Below, piece after piece: positions 35,161-46,019 of a DNA stretch of 64,000 bases. Made by a program: the position numbers and the translations under genes. Below the pieces are notes generated by a model, which did no database searches, was not told where the DNA came from, and saw only the letters and a list, made by a program, of their open reading frames with translations. The stretch comes from Branchinecta lynchi (taxonomy: Eukaryota > Arthropoda > Branchiopoda > Anostraca > Branchinectidae). The first letter of the stretch is position 1; the number at the start of each line of letters is the position of its first letter. Where the stretch lies: positions 25,535,252-25,599,251 of the forward strand of contig JAKZAP010000004.1 of the NCBI GenBank assembly GCA_023053575.1, in the 5' to 3' direction.

Positions 35161-35320
35161 ACTGTAAAACGTTTGTCCGTATAACGGTTAAAGTTAACTG
35201 CAGTATTTGCTACGGATTATTCTTATCCTACGCAGATAATACTAAATAGAGATAAGATGAATCTGAGTAGCAAATACTGCAGTTAACTTTAATCCTTATA
35301 CGGAGGAACTGTTTACAGTG
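35161..35320. mobile_element. hAT-type fold-back MITE, 160 bp
   Basis: It starts ACTGTAAAACGTTTGTCCG and ends CGGAGGAACTGTTTACAGTG, with long inverted arms sharing GTTAACTGCAGTATTTGCTA. The exact 8-bp duplication TACTTTAC lies at 35153-35160 and 35321-35328. Confidence 0.85.
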
Positions 35321-35342
35321 TACTTTACTCCCTACCTATTTT

Positions 35343-36607
35343 TATGGCACTTGCCTTCCGGCCAAGTGCCATATACCGATCACTTTTCCGTCGGTCTGTC
35401 GGTCTGTCTGTCTGTCGGTCGGTCGGTCGGTCGGTCGGTCAGTCCGGTGTTTGCGAGTTAGGGTACTTCCAGATATGCTAGGACGATGAAACTTGGCAGG
35501 CATATTAGGGACCCGACCAAATTAAGTTGAAAATAGTCACTTGCCCGATCCGACCATCGTGGGGGGGGGGAGGGAGGGGAGCCGGAATCTGGAATTTAGT
35601 GGCATGCATAACTTTCGAACGGGTTATTGGATCTTAATGAAAGTTGATATTTGGAGAGATGTCATGTCTCAGATGTTCTATTTCAAGTCCGGACCGAATC
35701 CGATGAATGTGGGTGGGGGGGGGGGGGGGGCAGGGGGGGGGGGACCGGAAATCAAATGACAAGCTTAAAGTGGAGGGATCGGGATGAAACTTGGTGACAG
35801 GAACAAGCACAAGCCCTAGGTACATCATTGGCAGACGCGGACGGGATTCGTGCACTGTAGTGGGAATTGGAGGGGGGGGGGGGGCCTGAATTCCGGTGAT
35901 ACGGAGTTAAGTTACTTTTTAGGTGGTCTGGGGCAGTGAAACTTGGCAAGCGAACCAGGGACCCGACCAAACTAACTTGGAAATAGTCACTTCCCCGATC
36001 CGACCACCGTGGGGGGAGTGGAGGGAAGGGGAATCCGGAATCTAGAGGTACGTAGAACTTTGGAAAGGGCGATCATATCTTAATGAAACTTGATATTTGG
36101 AAAGACCTCGTGTCTCCGATGTCCCATGTGAAGTCCGAACCGGATCAGATTATTGTGGGGGGGAGTCAGGGGGGAGCCGTAAATCATGTGACACGCTAAG
36201 AGTGGAGCGATTGGGATGAAACTTGGTGGGAAGAACAAGCACAAGCCCTAGATTCATCAGTGACAGAACTGGACCGGGTTCGAGCACTGTAGGGGGAGGA
36301 AGGGGGGTCCGTGATTGCGGTCATCACCAGTTAAAGTACTTCCAGATGTGCTAGGACCATGAAACTTGAACATTAGAGACTTGACATGGTTAGAATATTT
36401 TTGCCTCATGGGTTTTGCTTACAACTGAATTTCTTAAAGTACAAATGATACTTTTGATTAAAATATACATTTCATTCTCCCGATGAGCTCATCATCATTT
36501 TTGCTTCAAGAGTTTTGATTACAGATGAATTTCTAGCGCCCCTAAAGTCCTACTTTCATCCTCTGACCCAGCCTTGCAAGTGCCATATGAGCTTGCAGCT
36601 CTTGTTG
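35343..36607 (-). mobile_element. HINE-like element family A, copy 6 (-), both ends present
   Basis: The hairpin TATGGCACTTG (35343-35353) / CAAGTGCCATA (35363-35373) is followed by CGGTCGGTCGGTCGGTCGGT, two core units in reverse (spacing about 446) and a unique part. CAAGTGCCATATGAGCTTGC closes it at 36577-36596, then AGCTCTTGTT. At 1.25 kb it is the most compact copy with both ends, and the best guide to the family's limits. Confidence 0.72.
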
Positions 36608-36929
36608 TTTTCCTCAACGACACTTTCATCACCAAATTAGATCTTTTGTTTAATTTGGTTTTCACAAAGACACCGCCATATCGGTGGGTCCTGGTTTCTT
36701 TCTGAGGCTTCGGATTCGGAGTCCTAGACTTCTAATTCATTTAAAAAATTCATTTCGGGTTTACGTGTCACAATACAAGTCTCTTGTAGAACGCACCATT
36801 TATGCAATGATTGAATAACCAGATAGAAGATACACACTTCAACTGCAAGGAATATTTCCCATATTATTTATAACAATAACTGCAACGATGAATACTAAAA
36901 GATCATATCGTGTAGACGATGCAAAGAAT

Positions 36930-38110
36930 CTTCCGACAAAAATTATGTCTTGTCTTAAATTATGTTTAAAACATGGTCTTAAAAAGGCTACCTATCACGA
37001 GACAAGTTTTCAAAGGGTTGCCTAATGAATAATTGCCTCTTGAAGGTTTGTCTAATGCTCTGATTGCCTCGTGCGGATTTGCCTAGTGACACTTGTCAAA
37101 AGCGGATTGTCTCGTGAAAACTAGTCCTGTGATATGCTCCCCTTAAAAATCGAAAAAATCTAGTCTTAAATTATGTTACATAAACAACGCAAACTATATG
37201 TCTGCTCTTAAAACTTTTCGTTGAAAAAAGCCTTTCTTGCAGTTTGTTTATTCCAAACTCTACAGTACTGAATCTACGATTCTAGGACAATTGGTCACAG
37301 GACAATTCGTCACAGGCCAATTCGTCACAGACAACTGGTCACACGGACAGTTAGTCACAGGGACAATTCGTCACATGGCAATTGGTCACACGGACTATTC
37401 GTCACAGGACAATTCGTCACTAGTACAATTAGTCACTAGGACAGTTCGTCATATTTTACAAAATTTACCATTACAAAGGTAGTTTGGATAAAATAAAAAA
37501 TGCCACCGCTTCACAAGAGATTGTTTGAATCAACATTTGAATCATTATAAAGTGCAAGAGAAGGGGCTGCAGTCCATACTAGCAAGATACTAGTGGCTAC
37601 AAGGTCGTTCTGCTTTCAACATCTTCAGAAAGCAGCTACTACAGATGGTCTGACAAAGGCTGTCCAGTACGAGGGAAAGAACGTAATGGCAAGTTTCCTC
37701 TAACTTCCACGGCTGACCACAACCCCGCAGCAATTGTTAACGACAGAGGTTTGAGAGTTAGCGAAGAGAAAAATTGACAGTTCGACCAGTATTCTTACCA
37801 AGAAAGCCTACAAAGAAGCTCTTCAAGAAGTCTCCGCAAACGCCGGCCAAGCTGCTGCAGCGCTGTCCATGACTTAAACATCGATGAGTTCGCCACTGAA
37901 CCTGTTTTTAATTTCCTACTTTGTGTTCTAGTTTAGTTTTGTGTGTTTGTATGGATCAAATAAAATTCAGTCGCTAAAATTTACAGAAATTCTTTATGCC
38001 GGATTTTTCTCACGGAAATTTGTCTCCTGGTAATTTAATTGCCAAATGACTGACTTGTCTCGCAAAAATTGTTTCGTGAAAACTTGTCTCGTGAATAGGT
38101 AGCCGACAAG
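36930..38110. repeat. Possible composite element with TTGCCTCGTGAAAACT-type modules
   Basis: Degenerate modules like GGATTTGCCTAGTGACAC and TGTCTCGTGAAAACT at 36990-37130 recur in related form at 37995-38100. Between them are the minisatellite at 37284-37455 and a stretch (37560-37880) with decayed open frames. In one frame SYYRWSDKGCPVRGKERNGK is read, followed soon by ADHNPAA, faintly like a FLYWCH zinc finger. A polyadenylation-type AATAAA lies at about 37963. This could be a decayed transposon or retrocopy. Confidence is low. Confidence 0.35.
37284..37455. repeat. Minisatellite, 15-18-bp unit (GGACAATTCGTCACA type)
   Basis: About ten copies of GGACAATTCGTCACAG or close variants lie head to tail, with GG/CG and A/T changes between copies. 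The copies are contiguous with no unique spacers, so this is not CRISPR-like. Confidence 0.85.
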
Positions 38111-38171
38111 AGGCTGCAGCGATGATACATTTTTTCGCTGAAGAGGTTTTACATGTTCACCTCCATGGCAC

Positions 38172-38543
38172 CAGGGACCCATAACTTTCCTGTAATGACT
38201 CGCCATTCAGGGGGCTTGTCAATGAGAGATTTCTGATGCGCTCTTGACCAAGCGTCAAATAGTTCGAGAAATACCCACGGGGATAAAATCCCCGACTATC
38301 CAGGTAGTGAAAATTTTTCGCAGCTTTGGTGCTGAACTAGGAATAATTCTCTGTAATGGAAGAGTATCCTGGATCTTTTGTCCTAGCTTAGGTACCTGGT
38401 GGCATGCTGAATAGTCCTGACTTGTGCCAACAAATTTGTCTAACTGAGCAAGAACGCCGATTCGACCCAAGCGCAATTTTTGGAAACTAGGAAATGACAG
38501 CCCCCTGAATGGCGAGTTATTACAGGACATTTATGGGTCCCTG
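38172..38543. mobile_element. hAT-type MITE with CAGGGACCCATAA ends
   Basis: CAGGGACCCATAACTTTCCT on the left faces GACATTTATGGGTCCCTG on the right, with about 50-bp inverted ends sharing GACTCGCCATTCAGGGGGCT. The flank ATGGCAC is duplicated at 38165-38171 and 38544-38550 (7 of 8 bp kept). CAGGG ends and an 8-bp-class duplication are hAT marks. Confidence 0.8.
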
Positions 38544-38550
38544 ATGGCAC

Positions 38551-39754
38551 TGAGAAACAGAATCGGAAACATCACAAAAAAAACAGTCCTGACAATCAAG
38601 ACACTACTATATCTGTCCCCTTTCTCTTCAAATCTAATAAGAAATCACGCTAATCTTTAGGCTTCTTAAATATCTGGATATCAGGAATTAAAATCTCTCT
38701 GTAAAATAAAGAATTCAATCACAATCTTCGCGTTTGGAGGTAAGTGCTATGATCTTGGAACTTCCATCTCTTTAATGTAATGCCAAGAAATCGTGCTAAG
38801 TTATTTTAGGCAAAAACAGATATTATTATTTCCGGTTATTTCATACTAGCCGCATTTGAGCTGCAACTGCAGCTTTTTTTTGTACGAAGCATGATTCTTT
38901 CGACGCCTTTCGTAAAAGTGGGGTTAGAATGACCAATTATTAACATGGAATTCCGAAATATTATAAAGATTACAACCATGTTCTTATTTCAAAATTAGCA
39001 ATAAATCTGGTAATCAGATCCAGCTTGGGATTTCTTAACTAACATTACGCATTACTCTCATTACCGCATACGTTACGTCATTCAAAACATTACGGGAAGG
39101 CCACATGAATAGCCATGGCAGAGTACAGCCTAAAAGCGGAAGTACAAGGGCGCCTAAAAGAGGAGAAAGTTGATTGGTTTCTTTGCAAGTTTCAGTTTCG
39201 TTTACAAAGGACTCACGATGTGAGAGATTGTATGACATTTACTGGACTTTTAAGATGAAAAACGAGGTGAGTCTAGGTCTGAATAAGTAATGAGTTTTCT
39301 TGCTAAACTAATGTATAATCCATGTAGTGAAACAGTGATCGCTCATAATCTAGTTCATTCTTCGAATGGGCAGTCATATTGAGAAATCTTTTAACTCGAA
39401 TGATTGTTTTCTATGGCACTGTTTTCCCTTGCTATTTATAGTTTATGGCCGTAGGGCTAGGGCTGGTCCTCGTGGCTCGTTTGAAGGGAAGCATGTTAGT
39501 CCCTCTTTTTTGTCTGACTTTTTGAAAAAGCAACGAAGATTTATGACGTTTTCTGTGTTTTTATGGTGAGTTTCGTCAGGAAATTTATTCGGGATGTTTG
39601 GCACGGGAGGGTCGAGATTATTTGAGCGATTGGGAATTTGGGAAGGTGGTTAGTTTGGGCTTGGTATATATAGAAACAAACTGATCTTTAAAAGTGACAA
39701 AAAACGGAAGTCAGCTACGATATTCGTCAGCGATACTGTGCTCCTTCTTGGGTT
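38551..39754. other. Intergenic, unassigned
   Basis: No gene or repeat was recognised. Short frames show no domain or splice context. Confidence 0.35.
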
Positions 39755-39885
39755 GTCGGCAAAACGTCCCCATTCGAAACCTCTCCTGACGAAACGTCCC
39801 CGATGAAACGTCCCCATGACAAAAGGTCCCCACGACAAAACGTCCCCGATCAAAACATCCCCATGACGAAACGTCCCCAGCTATG
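39755..39885. repeat. Minisatellite, AAACGTCCCCATGACG type
   Basis: Seven or so copies of a 14-18-bp unit (ACGAAACGTCCCC, GACAAAACGTCCCC) start at CTTGGGTTGTCGGC. It is the inverted counterpart of 33226-33330. Confidence 0.8.
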
Positions 39886-40402
39886 GAAATTTCTGTTTCC
39901 TCGCTGAGGGATAACTAGGCCTCGTCAAGTATTCGTCAGGCCTTGGGCCGGAAGAAAGGAACCTGCAATATGTAAATGAAGCCTCTGCCAACTATAAGTA
40001 TCCTGTTTTGATTAGTTACTTCTCAGAAATTGCTATAGGGAAAAACTAGTAATGAAATTTATTTTTTGACACGGCTGCTTTTTTTGCTGAAGGAGTTGAG
40101 CGATGACATAGGAGGTTTTCTTCCTTTTTTTTTTTTTTTAATCAAATTCGGTTTTCTCATCAAAAAGAGCTTGGGATTTGATTTTTTGTTTTCGATTAAG
40201 TTAACGTAAGATATGAAAGGAGGTTTGTCTGTTCCGATTATATTGTTGGAAATCTGTTTATTTAATTTTTGGGTTTGTTTGGAATTTGTCAGTTTAAAGT
40301 AGCAATTTGTGTGGATCTTGTGTATCCATGGCCCGTTAGGGGAGTTGTATCATTGTCGGCATTTCACTTAAAAATCTGCCTGCTCAGTTTGGCTCAGTTT
40401 AC
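39886..40402. other. Intergenic, unassigned
   Basis: AT-rich, with a T run at about 40125-40140. No gene or repeat was recognised. Confidence 0.35.
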
Positions 40403-40829
40403 CACTTAAGGCGTAGGATCTCACCGTTCCCCGAGGACTCCTCGGGGAATCAAAGGGAACGGCGAGAATAGGGGAGTCACTCCACACGGACTCCGCGGTC
40501 AGAAACAACGAGAACACAGGGAATGCTTCCAGCATGGATTTTGTTCGAAAAATAGATATGCAGTTGACGAAATTAGTCTGGAGCCACTTTATTTTTGGTT
40601 TTGTTTATTCTGATTATTTTTAATTAATTTTACATTGCACCAACACCAGCAAAAATTGATTCCCCTCCGAATCTGAAAAGGAGTCCTTTCGATGATGGTG
40701 ATGATAATCACAGCATTCCCCGTCCGTGAGGACTCGCGAGAATACGGGGAGTGAGTCCCCGGGACAAACAAAAACGTGGGGACTCCTCAAGTGGAGTCCG
40801 CGGGGAACGGCGAGAGTACGCCTTTAGTG
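40403..40829. mobile_element. MITE with CACTTAAGGCGTA inverted ends
   Basis: CACTTAAGGCGTAGGATCTC with ACCGTTCCCCG at left faces CGGGGAACGGCGAGAGTACG with CCTTTAGTG at right. Further inverted GAGGACTCC and GGAGTCC blocks lie inside. No target duplication was found. Confidence 0.65.
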
Positions 40830-41755
40830 ATTCATTTCGATTCGGCTTTATAAACAATGGTGTACATAGGATTTTTAGGTAAGGGGTGGGCTTAACTGAC
40901 CTCACGATAGAAAACCTCAAGTTAAAACAGTGTACAACAGTGCCTGTATTTCAATTCCGCTAGGTCAACCGAAGTTAAACTTCGTGCGTGACAACTTTTG
41001 GCGAGTGTTCAAGAAGCGAAGAAACGTGTTGCGTACTAATAAACAACGGTTAATCGTACCACCGAAAGTTCAAAAAGTTCAGTACACTTTTCTCTTATTT
41101 GAATTTTTTTTTTCTATCTTCGGATATCGCGGGGGGGATACGATAACCCTACCCCACACACCGAAATATGCTATTGCTTGTACATCTCTGAACTCAGTTT
41201 TAACTGGACTCAACTTGCGGCTTCAAAGTCCTGGTTTCAAACCCTTTACTTTCATTTCTCAGTTCAGTACTTATAAGTCAGTCATACACAGAGATGGTGG
41301 TAGGTTGATACCAGAATACCTTGGGTTCAACAGCCTAAATACCGAGACAGGAGCAATTTTGTCTGGATCAATTTGTCCTTTCTTCTCAATAAGTCTGGTC
41401 AGAAAGATTCCAAATACCAAGACCCTCCTCAGCGCGCGGGGGGAGGGGGGGGGGGGGGTCGGACCTTCGATTGTCGAAAACTTCCGCCACTCATACTGTT
41501 TCTGAAGTGGAACGGAAATTTCGGTGTGGCACTTCACTGACCAGAAAGCAAACACTTTTTATGTGAACAAAGGAAAACTCGGGTATTCGCTAGTCTTTCT
41601 CTGTCTCTCTTGCTCTGCTCTAGTACTTTCATCTCTGACTTTTACTCCAAAGCAGCATAAGTAAAGTGAGTCATTCCTTTTAGCTTGAATGGGAATGTAA
41701 ACAGACTAACGCGACCGCTCTATTTACTCTTGGCTCATCTAGTTTTCTTTTTTAG
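40830..41755. other. Upstream of the first seen Spatzle-like exon
   Basis: The 191-codon frame at 40930-41505 has no domain and low-complexity ends. The Spatzle-like start codon exon and promoter may lie here or further left, but no ATG followed by a donor in the right phase could be picked with confidence. Confidence 0.35.
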
Positions 41756-42082
41756 ACAATATTGCTTCTTTGTGTTGTTACTATCGTATTTGCCCAGAGA
41801 GTCCCGAATATCTTCTCAAACAATGCAGAAGGAGGATTCTCGTTTTCCAACCTATTTCGACAGAACGGAAATGGCAACCGCCCGTCTAGACAAAAGCCGC
41901 AGAACGATTCAAAGAAGGTACCGAAGGAAGCTGGGCTGGCACCGTTTCTTGTAGCGCCGCCACCAGGATTTCAACAACAGCCATTCCAAGGATTTCCGCA
42001 ACAGCCGCCTCCAGTGGCTCAAAAGCAGCCGCAGAATTTTCCCGTCTTCATCCCGCCAGCAGGGCAGCAGCCAACACCACAG
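41756..42082 (+). CDS. spz: Spatzle-like ligand, exon with signal peptide and Gln/Pro-rich prodomain
   Basis: First seen coding exon, 109 codons, phase 0 at both ends. The acceptor is TTCTTTTTTAG before 41756 and the donor is GTAAAC after 42082. It opens with the hydrophobic TILLLCVVTIVFAQ, most of a signal peptide, so the start codon is probably in a small exon upstream; no Met lies in frame in this exon before the hydrophobic run. The rest is disordered prodomain: FSNLFRQNGNGNR, then runs of Gln, Pro and Phe ending in PPAGQQPTPQ. Spatzle proteins are secreted as inactive precursors that are cut to release a cystine-knot dimer, a ligand of Toll receptors in immunity and development. The gene assignment comes from the later exons; this one joins them by phase and by Gln/Pro-rich composition. 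Confidence 0.75.
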
Positions 42083-43407
42083 GTAAACATCTATCATTAT
42101 TTGTGTTTCTTTTATGTGTGTAAATGCTATGCTATTAGTTCATTGACAGGTACTGTGAAGTGCATCGGATTTTGATTACGTTCATCACTAGCAGAAGATG
42201 CTTTTGTAGATAGATAGATAGATAGAAAGTTTATTTTAGAAATTGACTTTCGTGGTTACACAACCAATTTGTGATTAATGTCAAACAAAAATTACAATAC
42301 ACTTAAAAATTTGTCAAGCTTCGTTAAAAAGTTTCACGAAGTCTGGAATAAAACTTTTTGCATATCTGGCAAATTTAGTAGGTTGGCTACAGGACAGGTG
42401 GGCACCCTACAACTTGACATTCGTTCTGGTCGATTTCTAACGTTTTGGTAGGGGGAAGGGAGGATTTGGGAATGGATTGCCGTTTACTAATGCTGTAAAT
42501 AGACGATCAAATTTTCCCTGCCAGATTTTCTTCACTTTCACCCTTAAGTTGAGAAAATATCAGCGTTCCATATGGAACACACGTCCTGAGAGCGCACACA
42601 AAATTAATACAAAATACTGCCCCTAAGTGGACTAGGAACTTCAAGCTTGGAACTTATCAAAGATGCTGATTTCTGACTCCAGTTTGAAAATGTTGTAGAA
42701 CAGGACGCCGCTAATTAGGCTAAACCCATAAGCTTTCCTGAAAATAGGGTTGTTGAGTTTGATTTCCCTTGCTACTCTCAGTCTACTTACATACCAGTGT
42801 GTCCGTTTTTGAAGTTTAACCGAAAAGGAATATTTTTTGTGTCATTTAGTTGAATACACTGAATTATTTGGATTCTGCAAAGAGATTTTTTTTATTTTCC
42901 ACTATCTGCTCTTGTTATGAGGTTCAAAATATCCGCGACCGTCCTCACAACATAAATTCTACTATGACGCGTGAAATTTTAATCTCAACACAACCGCGGC
43001 TTTTCAGTGGGCAGTGGTGAGATTGGGGAAGATTGCTGAGTGCCTGAAAAAAACAACAAAAAAAACATAAGTCGCATAGAGATTAGGGCATAGAGATACC
43101 ACAAAACACACGGAAATTCCACTATTTGAAAACCAATCATTCGTGAATAGCGGAGCAACAAAGTAACGCATTTTCGTCTGGTCTTCAGCCTAATTAAGTG
43201 ATGGATAAGGCGACAAGCTAAAAGCTTAACGCTAAATGAAATAATAAATAAGTAGATTGTCCTTCCTCAGCCCTTTTCGGTTAAACTTTAATGAAAATAG
43301 GTATAGTCACGACGTCAATCTCGCAAAGCCACCGGAACAAGATTTCTCGGTGAGATTTTCGAATTGGTTTGGAAAAGGAATTCTAGCGTTAGTCTAAGGA
43401 CGTCTAA
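42083..43407. other. Spatzle-like intron 1, first part
   Basis: TAGATAGATAGATAGATAGA at 42208-42230 followed by AAGTTTATTTTAG looks like the 3' tail of a - strand retroelement. At 42813-42900 TTTAACCGAAAAGG and GAATTATTTGGATTCTGCAA match a short repeat also found at about 12480-12560 and 63940-64000. The rest is unassigned. Confidence 0.4.
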
Positions 43408-43785
43408 CCCTAGGTTCACACAAATTGATGGAATGTTTCTTTCCCAAATGTACGACCCTAAATGTTTTAAAGAACATTGTAGAGGCTTTTTTTTTTTGCA
43501 ATATATTATTATTATTATTCAATCGCGGCGAAAAACGAGATTTTTCAACCGCAGCGACAGAAGATTTTTATCGCCTGGATGTTCACACTGAATTTTCGCC
43601 GGCAACAAAATTTAACGCGAAATGTTGCTGTTGCGTGCATAAAATCGTACTGTCGCCCGATTAAAGTTGAATTTTCCCAAGACTGAAAATCGCCTAACGA
43701 AGCAACAGAAATCGCCGATTTTGGCAACGAAAATCTCGGCGATGGCCGATATTGCCTCAGTGTGAACGTGTGTCTGAACCTAGGG
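43408..43785. mobile_element. MITE with CCCTAGGTTCACAC inverted ends
   Basis: CCCTAGGTTCACAC (43408-43421) faces GTGTCTGAACCTAGGG (ending 43785). The inside has several CGAGATTTTC and GGCGATTTT motifs in both orientations. No target duplication was made out. Confidence 0.55.
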
Positions 43786-43804
43786 GAAGAGACACTAGTC
43801 GCGT

Positions 43805-44905
43805 TTTTGGGATCCCAAAACGTAAGTGGACGGATACCTATGACATCGCAAAAGTTGTCCGTCTGTCCGTCCGTCTGTAAGCACGATAACTCTCGAAGGG
43901 AATGAGATATTTTGATGAAACTTGGTGTGAGGATTCTTTGGGTCACCAGAAAAGTCAAGTTCGTAGATGGGCTTTGTAGCCCTACATTTAGGGGTTGGAG
44001 TTCAAATTAAGGGACAAACAAAATATTTTGAAACAGTTAATGTGGTAGTCGATTATGGGGTAAGTAGATATGCTGAACACGATGGTGAAAACCATTTTGT
44101 CATCGGACACGTAGTTCGCCCGGAAAGCTTGTTAAAAGTAAAAGTTTTATTTGAAGTTGATTAGATGTTCAATTCAGGGGCAGGACGACATGCTGAACAC
44201 GGTGGTGAAAACCATTTTCTCGACGGACAAGTAGTTCGCTCGGAATCTGGCCCAAACCGGAAAGCTTGTTAAAATTAAAATTTTTATTTGGAGTTGATTA
44301 GATGTTCGATTTAGGGCAAGAAGACATGCTGAACACTTATGTGAAAATCATTTTCTACCCGGACATGTAGTTCGCCCGGAATCCGGCCAAAACTGGGAAA
44401 TTGTTAAAAGGTAAAGTTTTCTTTGTAGTTGATTAAACTTAGGGGTAAGAAGAGATGCTGAGTCCGTGTGTGACAATCATTTTTTACCCGGACATATAGT
44501 TCGACCGGAATCCGGCTGGAGTCGGAAAATTTGTTATAAAGTTAAGTTTTTATTTGAATTTGATTAGATGTTCATTATGGGGGAAAGAAGATACCCTGAG
44601 TTCGTTTTAGAGCTTTCTTTTCTCGCTGGACAGGTAGTTCCGGAGTTCGGCCAAAACCGGAAAATTGGCAGAAGTGGCAGGAAGTTTTCGTCAAAACAGA
44701 TATAGCTTAAAGGGGTAAACACACATGCTGAATCCATATCTGAACTTGGTTTTTCAGATGATTAGCTAATCAGCCTAAATCTGTTTCTGAATTTTAATAG
44801 TAAAAATGTTCAAGGAGTCTGGCGAAGACTGGACCTGGCGAAGACAAGACCCAGTTGTCTGGATCAAATATTGAATTTTTGGGATCCCATTGAAACCTTT
44901 GGTCT
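43805..44905 (+). mobile_element. HINE-like element family B, copy 2 (+)
   Basis: The palindrome TTTTGGGATCCCAAAA (43805-43820) is followed by GTCCGTCTGTCCGTCCGTCTG at about 43857, then at least five units of 120-138 bp (GTAGTTCG marks at about 44111, 44231, 44367, 44497 and 44635). It ends near TTTGGGATCCCATTG at about 44878. This is the most complete copy; the end sequence also appears in copy 3. It lies in the Spatzle-like intron 1. Confidence 0.72.
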
Positions 44906-45794
44906 TGTTTACAGATCGACTGGCGATTGGGACTTGTTCCCGGATTCATCCAGTTAACCGTTTTTTGTCGCTTGATAGGGGAGCGAGAACAAGCCTTCTG
45001 AAAACGGTAAACATATCACAACAGGCGCTTCCTGAGGTCTAAATTGTACGTTTTTGGGTCCACAAGTTTCAATTTTCAAAATTTGGCACCAAGTTTGACT
45101 GGACCTCCAAGAGAAAGGTGCATCGGATCGGCTGTTGACTTGTTCCCAGTCGATGTCCAGTCAATCGACAAAAAACGGATTGACTGGACCTCCAGTCGAC
45201 TGTAGTCGCAAAAAACGGCAACTTTCGTTCCAAGCATCGCAAAAAAGCGACTACTGCCGGGTTACAAAACAAACTGGTAGATTGAAATCTGCGAAGTACG
45301 ATAGCCTGTCAATTTATTCCGGTGCAAACGCAGCGGTGATGGTCATTCCTATCTAGGCCCCCCCCCCCATTTTGACTGCCAGAGACCCTACAGGGTTTCG
45401 TCTGAAAATAATCACAGATCAGCACCTCCAGGAGCGCCAGACCCTAGACTTTCAGAGCTTGGTCACAGCTGAAAAAGCTGCCTATACGACAAACAACTCA
45501 AAATCCCTAGGGGACGTGGGATTTGATGGGCTTTGTGGCAGCTTGGGGATAATTAGCAGACTGCAATTAGGGTTCCTGTAACATAATTATACACGCTGTT
45601 TTGCAATAATTGATCTCCTGAATTTAAAACGACAACATTCAGAATTAGTTGTCTTGTTCTTTTTCTTTTTTCTACTTTTGCAACCTAAAAAGCCAGGAAA
45701 TGAGCCTAATGTCACCAAGCTTTCAGGCTTCTAGCCATCCGTCCGTACTGTGGTCCGTATTTTATGAATAGATGTCGTTCGTGTAAACTCTACG
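44906..45794. other. Spatzle-like intron 1, unassigned
   Basis: GACTTGTTCCC and TTGACTGGACCTCCA modules at 44930-45200 recur in both orientations, suggesting a degraded inverted-repeat element. No gene was recognised. Confidence 0.35.
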
Positions 45795-45802
45795 GCGACA
45801 AA

Positions 45803-46011
45803 CCCAGGGTTGGTCACCAAAAGTAACTTCGTACACCTTGGAAAGTAACCCAAAAGTATCTCAAGTAACCCAATGTAACCTAATGTAACCCAAAGTAACC
45901 CAGTGTAACCCAAAGTAACCCAGTGTAACCAAATGTAACCCAAAGTAAGCCTGAGTAACCAAAAGTATCCTGAAGTAACTCGTACACCCTGGTTCTTGGT
46001 GACCAGCCCTG
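45803..46011. mobile_element. hAT-type MITE with a minisatellite core
   Basis: CCCAGGGTTGGTCACCAA at left faces TTGGTGACCAGCCCTG at right. The flanks GCGACAAA (45795-45802) and GCGACTAA (46012-46019) match at seven of eight. The inside is almost wholly a 10-bp repeat, GTAACCCAAA or GTAACCCAGT, about a dozen copies. Confidence 0.78.
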
Positions 46012-46019
46012 GCGACTAA

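Noticed and set aside
37284..37455. CRISPR-like regular spacing
   Set aside because: Units of 15-18 bp follow each other without unique spacers, in animal DNA; it is a minisatellite.
40930..41505. 191-codon + frame upstream of the Spatzle-like gene
   Set aside because: No signal peptide, domain or phase-compatible donor toward 41756; it contains a poly-G stretch read as Gly.
43545..43958. 137-codon - frame
   Set aside because: It spans the end of a MITE and the start of family B; no domain.
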